The position numbers were made by a program, and so were the translations under genes. Below, piece by piece: positions 1 to 8,043 of a DNA stretch of 64,000 bases (position 1 is its first letter; every line of letters starts with the position of its first letter). Under the pieces are notes generated by a model. The model saw only the letters and a program-made list of their open reading frames with translations, was not told where the DNA came from and searched no databases. The stretch covers positions 1-64,000 of the forward strand of contig CAJTRC010000003.1 in assembly GCA_910578365.1 (NCBI GenBank). Reading direction: 5' to 3'. The DNA is from an uncultured Muribaculaceae bacterium. Lineage in GTDB: Bacteria; Bacteroidota; Bacteroidia; Bacteroidales; Muribaculaceae.

Positions 1-299
1 CAAAATTAATAGAAGTTGTGGAGAACCGTGTTAAATAAGTGTTAAAATCTGCAAATCATTTGTACAGCAACATAGAAGAAGCTCGCTATGCTCCTTCAAT
101 TCAGAGCAAAATTCGCCACGCGATTTTCGGCCGGGAATTAATATTTATTATTAAACACCCTCTTATATCCCTGTGCGCCTATACTGGAAGCCAGCATCAA
201 TAAGCATTTGGGCTAAATTCAGAGCCATTACCAAAAAAAATCGGCTTAAAATGCGGTCAATTCAAAAAAAAGCGCTACATTTGTAAAAAATTGGGAATA
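1..299. other. Non-coding left edge with a promoter-like site
   Basis: No convincing reading frame occupies the first 299 bases, and no tail of an upstream gene was recognised. The stretch is AT-rich. A Bacteroidetes-type -7 element, TACATTTG, lies at about 272-279, roughly 20 bases before the first gene, and could drive the coiled-coil/zapA pair. Nothing else with clear structure was seen. Confidence 0.5.
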
Positions 300-593
300 A
301 TGGCCGTTGACCTTAAACAGCAACTTGACAGAGTAAGCGTAAAGGCGCAGATAATCACCGGGCGCTATCTGTCACTGCGAAAGCAGCTTGACAAGGCAAA
401 CGCCGAAATAAGCCGGCTCTCTGCCTCCATCGGACAGATGCAGACCGAAATCGAGAAACTCAAACTCGCCAACGAATACCTGAGGCTTGTGAAGTCTATC
501 GCCGACGACCCTGCCGAAGTACGTAAGGCCAAAGCCATTATAACCAGACTTGTGCGGGAAATTGACCGCTGCATCCTCGATCTCAACGACTGA
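300..593 (+). CDS. Small coiled-coil protein upstream of ZapA
   Basis: This encodes a 97-residue, charged, helical protein. An in-frame TTG lies 9 bases upstream, but the ATG at 300 is the better start. There is no signal peptide or membrane segment. Residues of about 20 to 65 show a heptad-like pattern (leucine and isoleucine spaced between Lys, Glu and Gln) typical of a coiled coil. It ends 7 bases before zapA, so the two are probably co-transcribed. A small coiled-coil partner of a Z-ring protein (ZapB-like role) is an attractive inference from position and shape, but no family motif was recognised. It is best treated as a conserved hypothetical protein. Confidence 0.75.
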   Translation: MAVDLKQQLDRVSVKAQIITGRYLSLRKQLDKANAEISRLSASIGQMQTEIEKLKLANEYLRLVKSIADDPAEVRKAKAIITRLVREIDRCILDLND

Positions 594-600
594 TGCCCTG

Positions 601-927
601 ATGAATAGTCAAACTCAAGATAACGAACCCGACCGTAGCGAAGAAATTTTCAAAGTTACGATACATATAGCTGATACTGAGCCTGTGCAGTTCCCTATCA
701 GACGTTCAGAGGAACGACTGTACCGCAAGGCCGAATATCATGTGAACAAACTGTGGAAAGAATGGTCGAAATCCGACCCTCGTCGTTCCACCGCCGATAT
801 CCTTGCCCGTGTGGCGCTTGCTTTCGCCGAACTGTATTACCGCAAAACCGACCAGTTCGAGGAGCAGCAGAAAATGATCGGCGATTTTGAGCGAGAACTC
901 GACAGGCTTCTGGACTACGGCGAATAA
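601..927 (+). CDS. zapA: Cell division protein ZapA
   Basis: The 108-residue product has the ZapA layout. A short N-terminal beta region (about residues 13-30, KVTIHIADTEPVQFPIRRSEE) binds FtsZ in the family, and a long C-terminal helix (about 55-105) forms the dimer/tetramer coiled coil. ZapA is a cytoplasmic Z-ring protein that bundles FtsZ filaments. The ATG at 601 was chosen because upstream in-frame starts lie inside the preceding gene and would add unrelated residues. It follows the coiled-coil gene by 7 bases and is followed by a strong hairpin with a T-run, so transcription probably stops before rny. Confidence 0.85.
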   Translation: MNSQTQDNEPDRSEEIFKVTIHIADTEPVQFPIRRSEERLYRKAEYHVNKLWKEWSKSDPRRSTADILARVALAFAELYYRKTDQFEEQQKMIGDFERELDRLLDYGE

Positions 928-963
928 TACCGACGTCGACAGCATGCAGCTTACAATACACCG

Positions 964-1015
964 CACTTGCCTCGCAGCTCCAACTCCGGAGTCTGCCGAT
1001 GCAGGTGTTTTTTTT
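964..1015 (+). terminator. Compound hairpin with T-run after zapA
   Basis: An outer stem pairs 964-970 with 1001-1007 (7 pairs, one G-U). It encloses an inner stem in which GCAG/CTCC (974-981) pairs with GGAG (988-991) and CTGC (993-996). Eight T residues follow at 1008-1015. This fits an intrinsic terminator. The nested shape, and the zapA-neighbour position where some bacteria keep 6S RNA, leave a small RNA possible but unproven. Confidence 0.7.
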
Positions 1016-1075
1016 ATTACGACATTATTATTAACTACTTAACATCCATATCATAAACAAACTACACATCATATT

Positions 1076-2617
1076 ATGAGCCCCGTTATAACCATAATCA
1101 TAGTAGCTATCGCAGCAGCAGCCAGCGCTGCGGTGGCAGTGATAATACAGCGCAACATGGCCCGCAGCAAAGCCAAACTCATAATCAGTGAAGCCGAAAC
1201 TCAGGCCGAGGACATTAAGCGCAAAAAACAACTCGAAGGCAAGGAGATAGCTCTCAAAATTACTGCCGACGCCGAAAAACAGGCAAACCAGCGACTCGCA
1301 AAAATTCAGGCCAGCGAAAACAAAATCAAGCAGCGCGAACTCCAGCTCAACCAGCAGCAAGGCGAAAACCAGCGCACACGCAACGAACTCGACTCCATGC
1401 GCCAGCAACTCGACAACCGCGCCATAGCACTCGACAACACCAAAGCCGAGATTGAGCGCATGCACCACCAGGCACAGGAGCAGCTCGAACACATCAGCGG
1501 ACTGTCGTCGGAAGACGCCAAGGAAAAGCTGATTGAATCGCTCAAGGACGAAGCTAAGACTGCCGCCGCGTCGTACATAAACGACATTATGGCCGACGCC
1601 AAAATGACTGCCAACAAGGAAGCCAAACGCATTGTAGTACAGTCGATACAGCGTGTGGCTACCGAAACCGCCATTGAAAACTCAGTGACAGTGTTCCATA
1701 TTGACAGCGACGAAATCAAAGGCCGCATCATAGGCCGCGAAGGTCGCAACATTCGCGCTCTCGAAGCCGCCACAGGCATCGAAATCATTGTCGACGACAC
1801 CCCCGAGGCTATTGTGCTGTCGGGCTTCGATCCCGTACGCCGCGAGATAGCCCGCCTGGCTCTGCACCAACTGGTAGCCGACGGACGCATACACCCGGCA
1901 CGCATTGAGGAAGTGGTGGCCAAAGTACGCCGCCAGATTGAGGAAGAAATCATCGAAACCGGCAAACGAACCTGCATCGACCTGGGCATCCACGGACTGC
2001 ATCCCGATCTCATCCGCATGGTGGGCAAGATGAAATATCGCTCGAGCTACGGCCAGAATCTGCTGCAGCACTCGCGCGAAACCGCAAATCTCTGTGCCAT
2101 AATGGCATCTGAATTAGGGCTCAACCCCAAGAAAGCCCGTCGCGCAGGTCTGCTGCACGATATCGGCAAGGTACCCGACGAGGAGCCCGAACTGCCGCAC
2201 GCTCTCTTAGGCATGAAACTGGCTGAAAAATACAAGGAGAAAGCCGAAATATGTAACGCCATCGGCGCTCACCACGATGAAATCGAGCAGACTTCGCTGC
2301 TTGCGCCCATCGTTCAGGTGTGCGACGCCATCTCAGGCGCACGCCCTGGCGCACGCCGCGAAATCGTCGAGGCTTATATCAAGCGACTCAACGACCTTGA
2401 GCAGCTGGCTCTGTCGTATCCCGGTGTCACCAAGACATATGCCATACAGGCCGGTCGCGAGCTCCGCGTGATTGTAGGCGCCGAAAAAATCGATGACAAC
2501 GAAACCGAAAAACTCTCGGCCGAAATCGCCAAGCGCATCCAGGACGAAATGACCTATCCCGGACAAGTAAAGATAACCGTAATACGAGAAACCCGCGCCG
2601 TAAGTTTCGCAAAATAA
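1076..2617 (+). CDS. rny: Ribonuclease Y
   Basis: At 513 residues this matches the usual length of RNase Y, the membrane-anchored endoribonuclease that starts mRNA decay. It has an N-terminal transmembrane helix (about 4-24) and a long charged coiled coil (about 28-170). A KH domain follows with the GRIIGREGRNIRALE motif, then an HD domain with the metal-binding HD pair in AGLLHDIGKVPDEE (about residues 355-370). All parts are present in the right order and look intact. The ATG at 1076 opens directly on the membrane helix. RicT follows after 9 bases, so both are likely expressed together. Confidence 0.97.
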   Translation: MSPVITIIIVAIAAAASAAVAVIIQRNMARSKAKLIISEAETQAEDIKRKKQLEGKEIALKITADAEKQANQRLAKIQASENKIKQRELQLNQQQGENQRTRNELDSMRQQLDNRAIALDNTKAEIERMHHQAQEQLEHISGLSSEDAKEKLIESLKDEAKTAAASYINDIMADAKMTANKEAKRIVVQSIQRVATETAIENSVTVFHIDSDEIKGRIIGREGRNIRALEAATGIEIIVDDTPEAIVLSGFDPVRREIARLALHQLVADGRIHPARIEEVVAKVRRQIEEEIIETGKRTCIDLGIHGLHPDLIRMVGKMKYRSSYGQNLLQHSRETANLCAIMASELGLNPKKARRAGLLHDIGKVPDEEPELPHALLGMKLAEKYKEKAEICNAIGAHHDEIEQTSLLAPIVQVCDAISGARPGARREIVEAYIKRLNDLEQLALSYPGVTKTYAIQAGRELRVIVGAEKIDDNETEKLSAEIAKRIQDEMTYPGQVKITVIRETRAVSFAK

Positions 2618-2626
2618 CAGTGCTAC

Positions 2627-3985
2627 ATGTCTGAATCCGAAAAAAACAAAGAGCAATCGGGCAAAAAAGCATGTGGCGGCTGCTGCCGCCAAGGCGGCGA
2701 ACCGCGCGGCAAACTGCACTGCACCAACTGGCTTGCTGATATACCCGGCGGCTGCGCCGACAGCGAATTTGTAGAGGTGCAGTTCAAGAACACCCGTAAA
2801 GGCTACTACAAGAACCCCACCAACATACCACTGGAAATCGGCGACATGGTTGTGGTCGACGCCCAGCCCGGCCAGGACGTGGGCATGGTAAGCCTCACCG
2901 GAGTTCTTGTCGACCTGCGTATGCGACGCCTGAGCCAGAAAGCTCTGTCCGACATCAAACGTGTGTTCCGAAAAGCCCGTCCGGCCGACCTGGAAAAATT
3001 CGAGGAAGCCAAAGCGCGCGAACACGAAACCATGATTAAGGCCCGCCGCATAGCCGAGGACCTTAAACTGAACATGAAAATCGGCGATGTGGAGTTTCAG
3101 GGCGACGGTGCCAAGGCCATATTCTATTATATAGCTGACGAACGTGTAGATTTCCGCCAGCTTATCAAAGTGCTGGCCGAAACATTCCGCATACGAATCG
3201 AGATGAAGCAGATTGGTGCCCGTCAGGAAGCGGGCCGTATAGGCGGCATTGGTCCCTGCGGCCGACCGCTGTGCTGCGCCAGCTGGATGTCGAACTTCGT
3301 GTCGGTGGCCACCAGCGCCGCACGATACCAGGACTTGTCGCTGAATCCGCAGAAGCTGGCCGGACAGTGCGCCAAGCTCAAATGCTGCCTCAATTTCGAA
3401 GTCGACACATACGTGGAAAGTGTGAAGCATCTACCCAACAAGGACATACGTCTTGAAACTGCCGATGCCACCTACTTCCACTTCAAAACCGATATATTCA
3501 AGCGCGAAATCACCTACAGCACCGACAAGCAGATGGCGGTGAACCTGGTGACAATCGATGCCGAACGCGCTTTCGAGGTAATCGCTCTGAACAAGGCCGG
3601 CGAAAAGCCGCTGATTCTGCAGCGCGACTCCGACATAAAACCCAAGGAAAAAGCTGCATTCGGCGATATCCTCGGCGAGGACGACCTCACACGCTTCGAC
3701 AAAAAGAAACGAAAGAAGAAAAAGAAGCCGACACAGACACTGCAACAGCCGGCAGAAGGACAGCGCCAGCCCAAAGCAAAAGGTGAGTCGAAAAACCGCA
3801 ATCAGACTCAACAGCCTAAGGACGAAAACAGTGCTCGGCAACCTCAGCAACAGCGCCCTCAGAACAAGAACCGACAGCAGCGCCCAAACAACCGCCCCGA
3901 ACGCAACGACCAGAGCCGAAAGCCCGACGGACAAGAACCGAAACCCGCCGATAACAAGACAACTAAATCCGAGCCGCAGTCATGA
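2627..3985 (+). CDS. ricT: PSP1 domain protein, RicT/YaaT-like
   Basis: The 452-residue protein has an N-terminal cysteine cluster (CGGCC near residue 16, another Cys near 31) and a PSP1 core. It also carries the signature cysteines GPCGRPLCCASW and CAKLKCCLNFE (about residues 205-255). In Firmicutes RicT (YaaT) joins a Fe-S complex that works with RNase Y, so its position directly after rny is meaningful. The last roughly 110 residues are low-complexity, rich in Lys, Gln, Asn and Pro, which looks like a disordered and possibly RNA-binding tail. The stop overlaps the gldH start (ATGA). The symbol follows domain homology; function in Bacteroidetes is inferred. Confidence 0.85.
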   Translation: MSESEKNKEQSGKKACGGCCRQGGEPRGKLHCTNWLADIPGGCADSEFVEVQFKNTRKGYYKNPTNIPLEIGDMVVVDAQPGQDVGMVSLTGVLVDLRMRRLSQKALSDIKRVFRKARPADLEKFEEAKAREHETMIKARRIAEDLKLNMKIGDVEFQGDGAKAIFYYIADERVDFRQLIKVLAETFRIRIEMKQIGARQEAGRIGGIGPCGRPLCCASWMSNFVSVATSAARYQDLSLNPQKLAGQCAKLKCCLNFEVDTYVESVKHLPNKDIRLETADATYFHFKTDIFKREITYSTDKQMAVNLVTIDAERAFEVIALNKAGEKPLILQRDSDIKPKEKAAFGDILGEDDLTRFDKKKRKKKKKPTQTLQQPAEGQRQPKAKGESKNRNQTQQPKDENSARQPQQQRPQNKNRQQRPNNRPERNDQSRKPDGQEPKPADNKTTKSEPQS

Positions 3986-4440
3986 ACCGCAGGGCAGTAA
4001 TATTTGTCATTCTTTTGACGGTAGTACTTGCCGCATGCCGTCTGCGCCATAACGATTACAGCGACTTCCGTACTTTCGACGATGCCGAATGGCCATACAC
4101 CGATACAGTGGTGTTCACCCCCGAGCTCACCGACAGTGTTGTCGAGGCACCGCTGATACTGTGTGTGCGCCATACCAACGCCTATCCATACAGCAATCTA
4201 TGGCTTGAACTGGAATACCCTACCGGCGACAGCACCCGGCGCGCCGATACCATCCAGCTGGTTCTGGCCGATGATTTCGGCCGCTGGTACGGCAGCGGCA
4301 GCGGGGTCAGCTACCAGTATACCGACACTCTAAGCCGAAGTTTCCGAGCCTTCAGAAACAAACCACTGAAACTACGCAACATAATGCGCCGCGACACTCT
4401 GCCGGGCATTGAGCAGGTGGGTCTGTTTATTGGCTGTTGA
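3982..4440 (+). CDS. gldH: Gliding-motility-type lipoprotein GldH
   Basis: This 152-residue protein starts with a lipoprotein signal peptide ending in VVLAAC, with the lipidated Cys near residue 19. The body has the beta-rich pattern of GldH, including the NAYPYSNLWLELEYP stretch. GldH is a periplasm-facing lipoprotein needed for gliding in Flavobacteria and is conserved in non-gliding Bacteroidetes next to the PSP1 gene, as here. The start overlaps the ricT stop by 4 bases, implying translational coupling. Its role in a non-gliding gut organism is unknown. Confidence 0.8.
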   Translation: MNRRAVIFVILLTVVLAACRLRHNDYSDFRTFDDAEWPYTDTVVFTPELTDSVVEAPLILCVRHTNAYPYSNLWLELEYPTGDSTRRADTIQLVLADDFGRWYGSGSGVSYQYTDTLSRSFRAFRNKPLKLRNIMRRDTLPGIEQVGLFIGC

Positions 4441-4482
4441 GATGCCACATTCTTAACATACACTCCTCTAAAACATAGAACA

Positions 4483-5697
4483 ATGACAGAATTCAAAGAT
4501 ATACATTCGCGACAGCTGCAACTGCTGAGCGACGACGAACTCAACCTGCGTCTGAACCGCGTGCGCGCCGGCCTCGAGGCTTTAGGTGCCGACTCGGTGC
4601 TGATTACCGACGCAGCAAATATTTACTACCTCACAGGCCGTGTATTTGCCGGATACGTGTACTTCAATATCGCCGACAGCAAGCCATACTATATAGTACG
4701 CCGCCCCAACGACCTGATAAGCGACCGCAGCAGCCGTCTGGGGCGCTTTGCCGAAATCGCCGACATTCTGTGCCACAACCAAAACTGCACCGCACCCGAG
4801 CGCCTTGGTCTTGAATTCGACATCATAAGCTACAACCTGTCGACACGACTCATGAACACTATTGCAGGCACTGAATTCGCAGATGCTTCGGGCGTAATGC
4901 GCCGGGCCCGCTCAGTTAAGACGTGCCTCGAACAGCAACTGATGAAGGAATCAGGCCTGCGTCACGAACATGTGTACTCACGCATTCCGCATGTGTATCA
5001 GGCCGGTATGACTGATATAGAGCTGCAAGTGGAAATCGAACGCCAGTCGCGCCTCGAAGGCAATTTGGGCATATTCCGCATCAGTGGTTCCGACATGGAA
5101 ATACATATGGGCAATGTGATTACAGGCGAGAACTCCGATACTCCAACCCCATACGATTTCGCTATGGGAGGAGCCGGACTCAATCCGTCGCTGCCGGTGG
5201 GAGCCGACGGCAGTCTCATAGAGCCTCACCACACTGTAATGGTTGACGTCAACGGCGACTTCACCGGCTATATGACCGACATGACACGCTGCTTTGCTCT
5301 GGGAACCCTCGATTCCAAGACTTTAGGCGCGCATCAGCTATCTATTGACATCGTTCACGCCCTGACCGATATGGCCCGACCCGGCGCCGCGGCACGCGAA
5401 CTCTACGAGAAAGCGGCCATGATGGCCAAGGAAGCCGGCTACACCGACTATTTTATGGGCCACCGCCAGCACGCCGGATTCGTAGGCCACGGACTGGGCA
5501 TTGAAATAAACGAAGGCCCGGTGATTTCGCCACGTTCAAAAGACATCCTTGAGGCAGGCAACGCTATTGCCCTCGAGCCTAAATTCGTGATTCCGGGCCA
5601 AGGTGCTGCCGGTATCGAGAATACTATTATTGTAAAAGAAGAAGGCGCAGCCGAATGCATAACAAACGCGCCCGAACAGATTATATATTTTGAATGA
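4483..5697 (+). CDS. M24 family metallopeptidase (Xaa-Pro aminopeptidase-like)
   Basis: This is a 404-residue cytoplasmic protein. The N-terminal creatinase-like domain covers about residues 1-145 and the C-terminal pita-bread peptidase domain about 150-400. The metal ligands of the M24 family are visible: two Asp in VMVDVNGDFTGYMTDMTR, His in GFVGHGLGIE, Glu in LEPKF and Glu in GIENTIIV. It probably removes N-terminal residues preceding proline, or acts on dipeptides. The exact substrate cannot be read from sequence. It overlaps the next gene by 4 bases (ATGA). Confidence 0.9.
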   Translation: MTEFKDIHSRQLQLLSDDELNLRLNRVRAGLEALGADSVLITDAANIYYLTGRVFAGYVYFNIADSKPYYIVRRPNDLISDRSSRLGRFAEIADILCHNQNCTAPERLGLEFDIISYNLSTRLMNTIAGTEFADASGVMRRARSVKTCLEQQLMKESGLRHEHVYSRIPHVYQAGMTDIELQVEIERQSRLEGNLGIFRISGSDMEIHMGNVITGENSDTPTPYDFAMGGAGLNPSLPVGADGSLIEPHHTVMVDVNGDFTGYMTDMTRCFALGTLDSKTLGAHQLSIDIVHALTDMARPGAAARELYEKAAMMAKEAGYTDYFMGHRQHAGFVGHGLGIEINEGPVISPRSKDILEAGNAIALEPKFVIPGQGAAGIENTIIVKEEGAAECITNAPEQIIYFE

Positions 5698-7136
5698 ACA
5701 AGGAAAACAATAACTTTTCCTCTCTACTCAAACATAAGATATTCGACCGTGTGGGTCGGGTGGCTGCCGAAATCGGCCTTCCGGCATATGTGGTCGGCGG
5801 CTATGTGCGCGACCTCATCATTGGCCGGGCGTCGAAGGACATCGACTTCCTTACCGTAGGCTCAGGCATCGAACTGGCCAAGGCTGTACACAAGTCGATG
5901 CGCGGCTCGCATCTGAGTGTATTCAAGACCTACGGAACCGCACAGGTGAAACGCGGTGAATTGGAACTCGAGTTCGTGGGAGCACGAAAGGAATCATACC
6001 GTCGCGACTCGCGCAATCCAATTGTCGAAGACGGCACCCTCCAGGACGATATCAGCCGCCGCGACTTTACCATAAACGCCATGGCCCTGAGCGTGACACC
6101 CGACAGCTTCGGCGAACTGGTGGACTTGTTCGACGGCCTCGGCGACATAGAGCGGCGGATCATACGCACTCCGCTCGACCCCGACATCACTTTCAGCGAC
6201 GACCCCCTGCGCATGATGCGGGCTATCCGATTCGCCACACAGCTCAATTTCGAAATATACCCCGAAACATTCGAGGCCATATGCCGCAACGCTCACCGAA
6301 TAGAGATAATAACCACCGAGCGAATATGCACCGAAATCAACAAGATAATGTCTTCGCCCAAGCCGTCGATTGGCTGGAAACTGCTGCTCAACAGCGGGCT
6401 GCTGAAACTGATTTTTCCGGAACTGGCGGCACTCAAAGGTGTAGACACAGTTAACGGCCGCGCTCACAAAGACAATTTCTACCACACCATGGGAGTACTC
6501 GACAACGTGGCCGCGGTGTCCGACAAACTGATGCTGCGCTGGGCTGCGCTGCTGCACGACATTGCCAAACCGCGCACCAAGCGGTACGAAGAGGGGGTCG
6601 GCTGGACATTCTACAACCACAACATGGTGGGTGCCAAGATGGTGCCACAGATTTTTGCAAGACTGAAAATGCCCATGGGCCAGGAAATGAAGTATGTGCG
6701 CAAGCTCGTGGAACTACACATGCGCCCCATTGCTTTGGGCGACGAAGAGGTGACCGACAGCGCAGTGCGCCGCCTGATGAATTATGCCGGCGAGGACGAT
6801 CTGGCCGACCTGATGATACTGGCTCGCGCCGACCTCACCAGCCGAAACGAGGCCAAACGCCAGCGTATACTCGAAAATTTCGACATCGTGGACCAGAAGT
6901 ACGAGTACATACGCAAACTCGATGCCGAACGCAATCGCAAGAATCCTGTAGACGGCAACGAAATAATGCACATATTCAACCTCAGCACATCGCCTCTGGT
7001 GGGTTACTTCACCAAAAACCTCAGGCAGGCAATCAAAGACTGCGAGATAGAGGACACCCGCGATGCCGCACTCGAATACATATACAAACTCGCTGCCGAA
7101 GCCGGTGTTGAGCCGGTGAATCCGCCTACTGAATAG
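5694..7136 (+). CDS. CCA tRNA nucleotidyltransferase / poly(A) polymerase family with HD domain
   Basis: The 480-residue protein has the class II nucleotidyltransferase head at about residues 22-165, with GGYVRDLIIGR and the metal-binding DIDF motif. An RNA-binding region follows (RAIRFATQLNFEI). A C-terminal HD domain carries LLHDIAKPRTKR near residue 285. This is the usual Bacteroidetes form of the enzyme that adds or repairs the 3' CCA of tRNAs, with an HD phosphohydrolase domain. It is translationally coupled to the M24 peptidase. A poly(A)-adding role cannot be excluded. Confidence 0.92.
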   Translation: MNKENNNFSSLLKHKIFDRVGRVAAEIGLPAYVVGGYVRDLIIGRASKDIDFLTVGSGIELAKAVHKSMRGSHLSVFKTYGTAQVKRGELELEFVGARKESYRRDSRNPIVEDGTLQDDISRRDFTINAMALSVTPDSFGELVDLFDGLGDIERRIIRTPLDPDITFSDDPLRMMRAIRFATQLNFEIYPETFEAICRNAHRIEIITTERICTEINKIMSSPKPSIGWKLLLNSGLLKLIFPELAALKGVDTVNGRAHKDNFYHTMGVLDNVAAVSDKLMLRWAALLHDIAKPRTKRYEEGVGWTFYNHNMVGAKMVPQIFARLKMPMGQEMKYVRKLVELHMRPIALGDEEVTDSAVRRLMNYAGEDDLADLMILARADLTSRNEAKRQRILENFDIVDQKYEYIRKLDAERNRKNPVDGNEIMHIFNLSTSPLVGYFTKNLRQAIKDCEIEDTRDAALEYIYKLAAEAGVEPVNPPTE

Positions 7137-7156
7137 ACCATATTATATCTGATAAA

Positions 7157-7489
7157 ATGTACTACGTAAGCAAACGACTTGAAATATCCGCCGCTCACCG
7201 CCTTGAACTCGACTACGAGAGCAAGTGTACCTGCATACACGGCCACAATTGGATTGTAACCGTACATTGCCGCGCCAAGCAGCTGAATGATGCCGGAATG
7301 GTTACCGATTTCACCCATATCAAACAGAATATAAGCGACAAACTCGACCATAAGCTTATCAACGACGTGCTGCCATTCAACCCTACCGCCGAGAACATGG
7401 CTCGCTGGATCTGCGAGAACGTGCCCAACTGCTACCGTGTAGACGTGCAGGAGAGCGAAGGCAATGTGGCATCATACGAAATCGACTGA
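7157..7489 (+). CDS. queD: 6-carboxytetrahydropterin synthase QueD
   Basis: The 110-residue protein matches QueD/PTPS. The zinc-binding histidines lie in ISAAHRLE and IHGHNW, and the catalytic cysteine is in the CTC pair just before that motif. A conserved glutamate occurs near the C-terminus (QESEG). It makes 6-carboxy-tetrahydropterin from dihydroneopterin triphosphate, the second step of queuosine precursor synthesis. queE follows after two bases, so the pair is an operon. queC and folE are not in the window, and no preQ1 riboswitch was recognised upstream. Confidence 0.95.
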   Translation: MYYVSKRLEISAAHRLELDYESKCTCIHGHNWIVTVHCRAKQLNDAGMVTDFTHIKQNISDKLDHKLINDVLPFNPTAENMARWICENVPNCYRVDVQESEGNVASYEID

Positions 7490-7491
7490 TT

Positions 7492-8043
7492 ATGAAACAA
7501 TACAAGGTCAACGAAATTTTTTACTCGCTCCAGGGCGAGGGATACCACTGCGGCACCGCCGCAGTGTTTCTGCGCTTCAGCGGCTGTAACCGTGCCTGCG
7601 CTTTCTGCGACACCGACCACAACGGAGGCTCCATGATGACCGCCGACGAGATTATAGAGGCTATATGCGCCTTCCCCGCACGCCATCTGGTGATAACAGG
7701 AGGCGAACCGACCCTGCAGCTCGACAGCGACCTGCTCCGCGCCATAAAACTGCGGGGCTTCTTCGTACAGATTGAAACCAATGGCTCACTGCCTGTGCCT
7801 CCCGAAGTCGACTGGGTGACTTGCTCGCCCAAAGACGCTCCGTGGAACATCGACCGCATCGACGAGCTGAAAATAGTCTACCAGGGCCAGGACGTAGAGC
7901 AGATAGCATCGCTGCTGCCTTCGCCACGCTGCTTTCTGCAGCCATGTTCGGGCCTTAACGTTGCCGAAACCGTAGAGTACATAAAGTCGCATCCGCAGTG
8001 GCGTCTGTCGCTGCAGACCCACCGCTTGATTGATATTCCATGA
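7492..8043 (+). CDS. queE: 7-carboxy-7-deazaguanine synthase QueE
   Basis: This 183-residue radical SAM enzyme has the CX3CX2C cluster motif in GCNRACAFCDT (Cys32, Cys36, Cys39) and the FYSLQGEG start typical of QueE. The SAM-binding VITGGEPTLQ segment is also present. It converts the QueD product to 7-carboxy-7-deazaguanine. It is short but in the normal range for compact QueE proteins. Its stop overlaps the start of the DUF4105 gene by 4 bases, linking an otherwise unrelated envelope gene to this operon. Confidence 0.95.
   Translation: MKQYKVNEIFYSLQGEGYHCGTAAVFLRFSGCNRACAFCDTDHNGGSMMTADEIIEAICAFPARHLVITGGEPTLQLDSDLLRAIKLRGFFVQIETNGSLPVPPEVDWVTCSPKDAPWNIDRIDELKIVYQGQDVEQIASLLPSPRCFLQPCSGLNVAETVEYIKSHPQWRLSLQTHRLIDIP

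Noticed and set aside
2333..3430. 365-codon antisense frame opposite rny and ricT
   Set aside because: It spans two well-supported genes on the other strand and has no domain or promoter.
7100..7160. preQ1 riboswitch upstream of queD
   Set aside because: The gap is only 20 bases and no pseudoknot-like sequence was found upstream.
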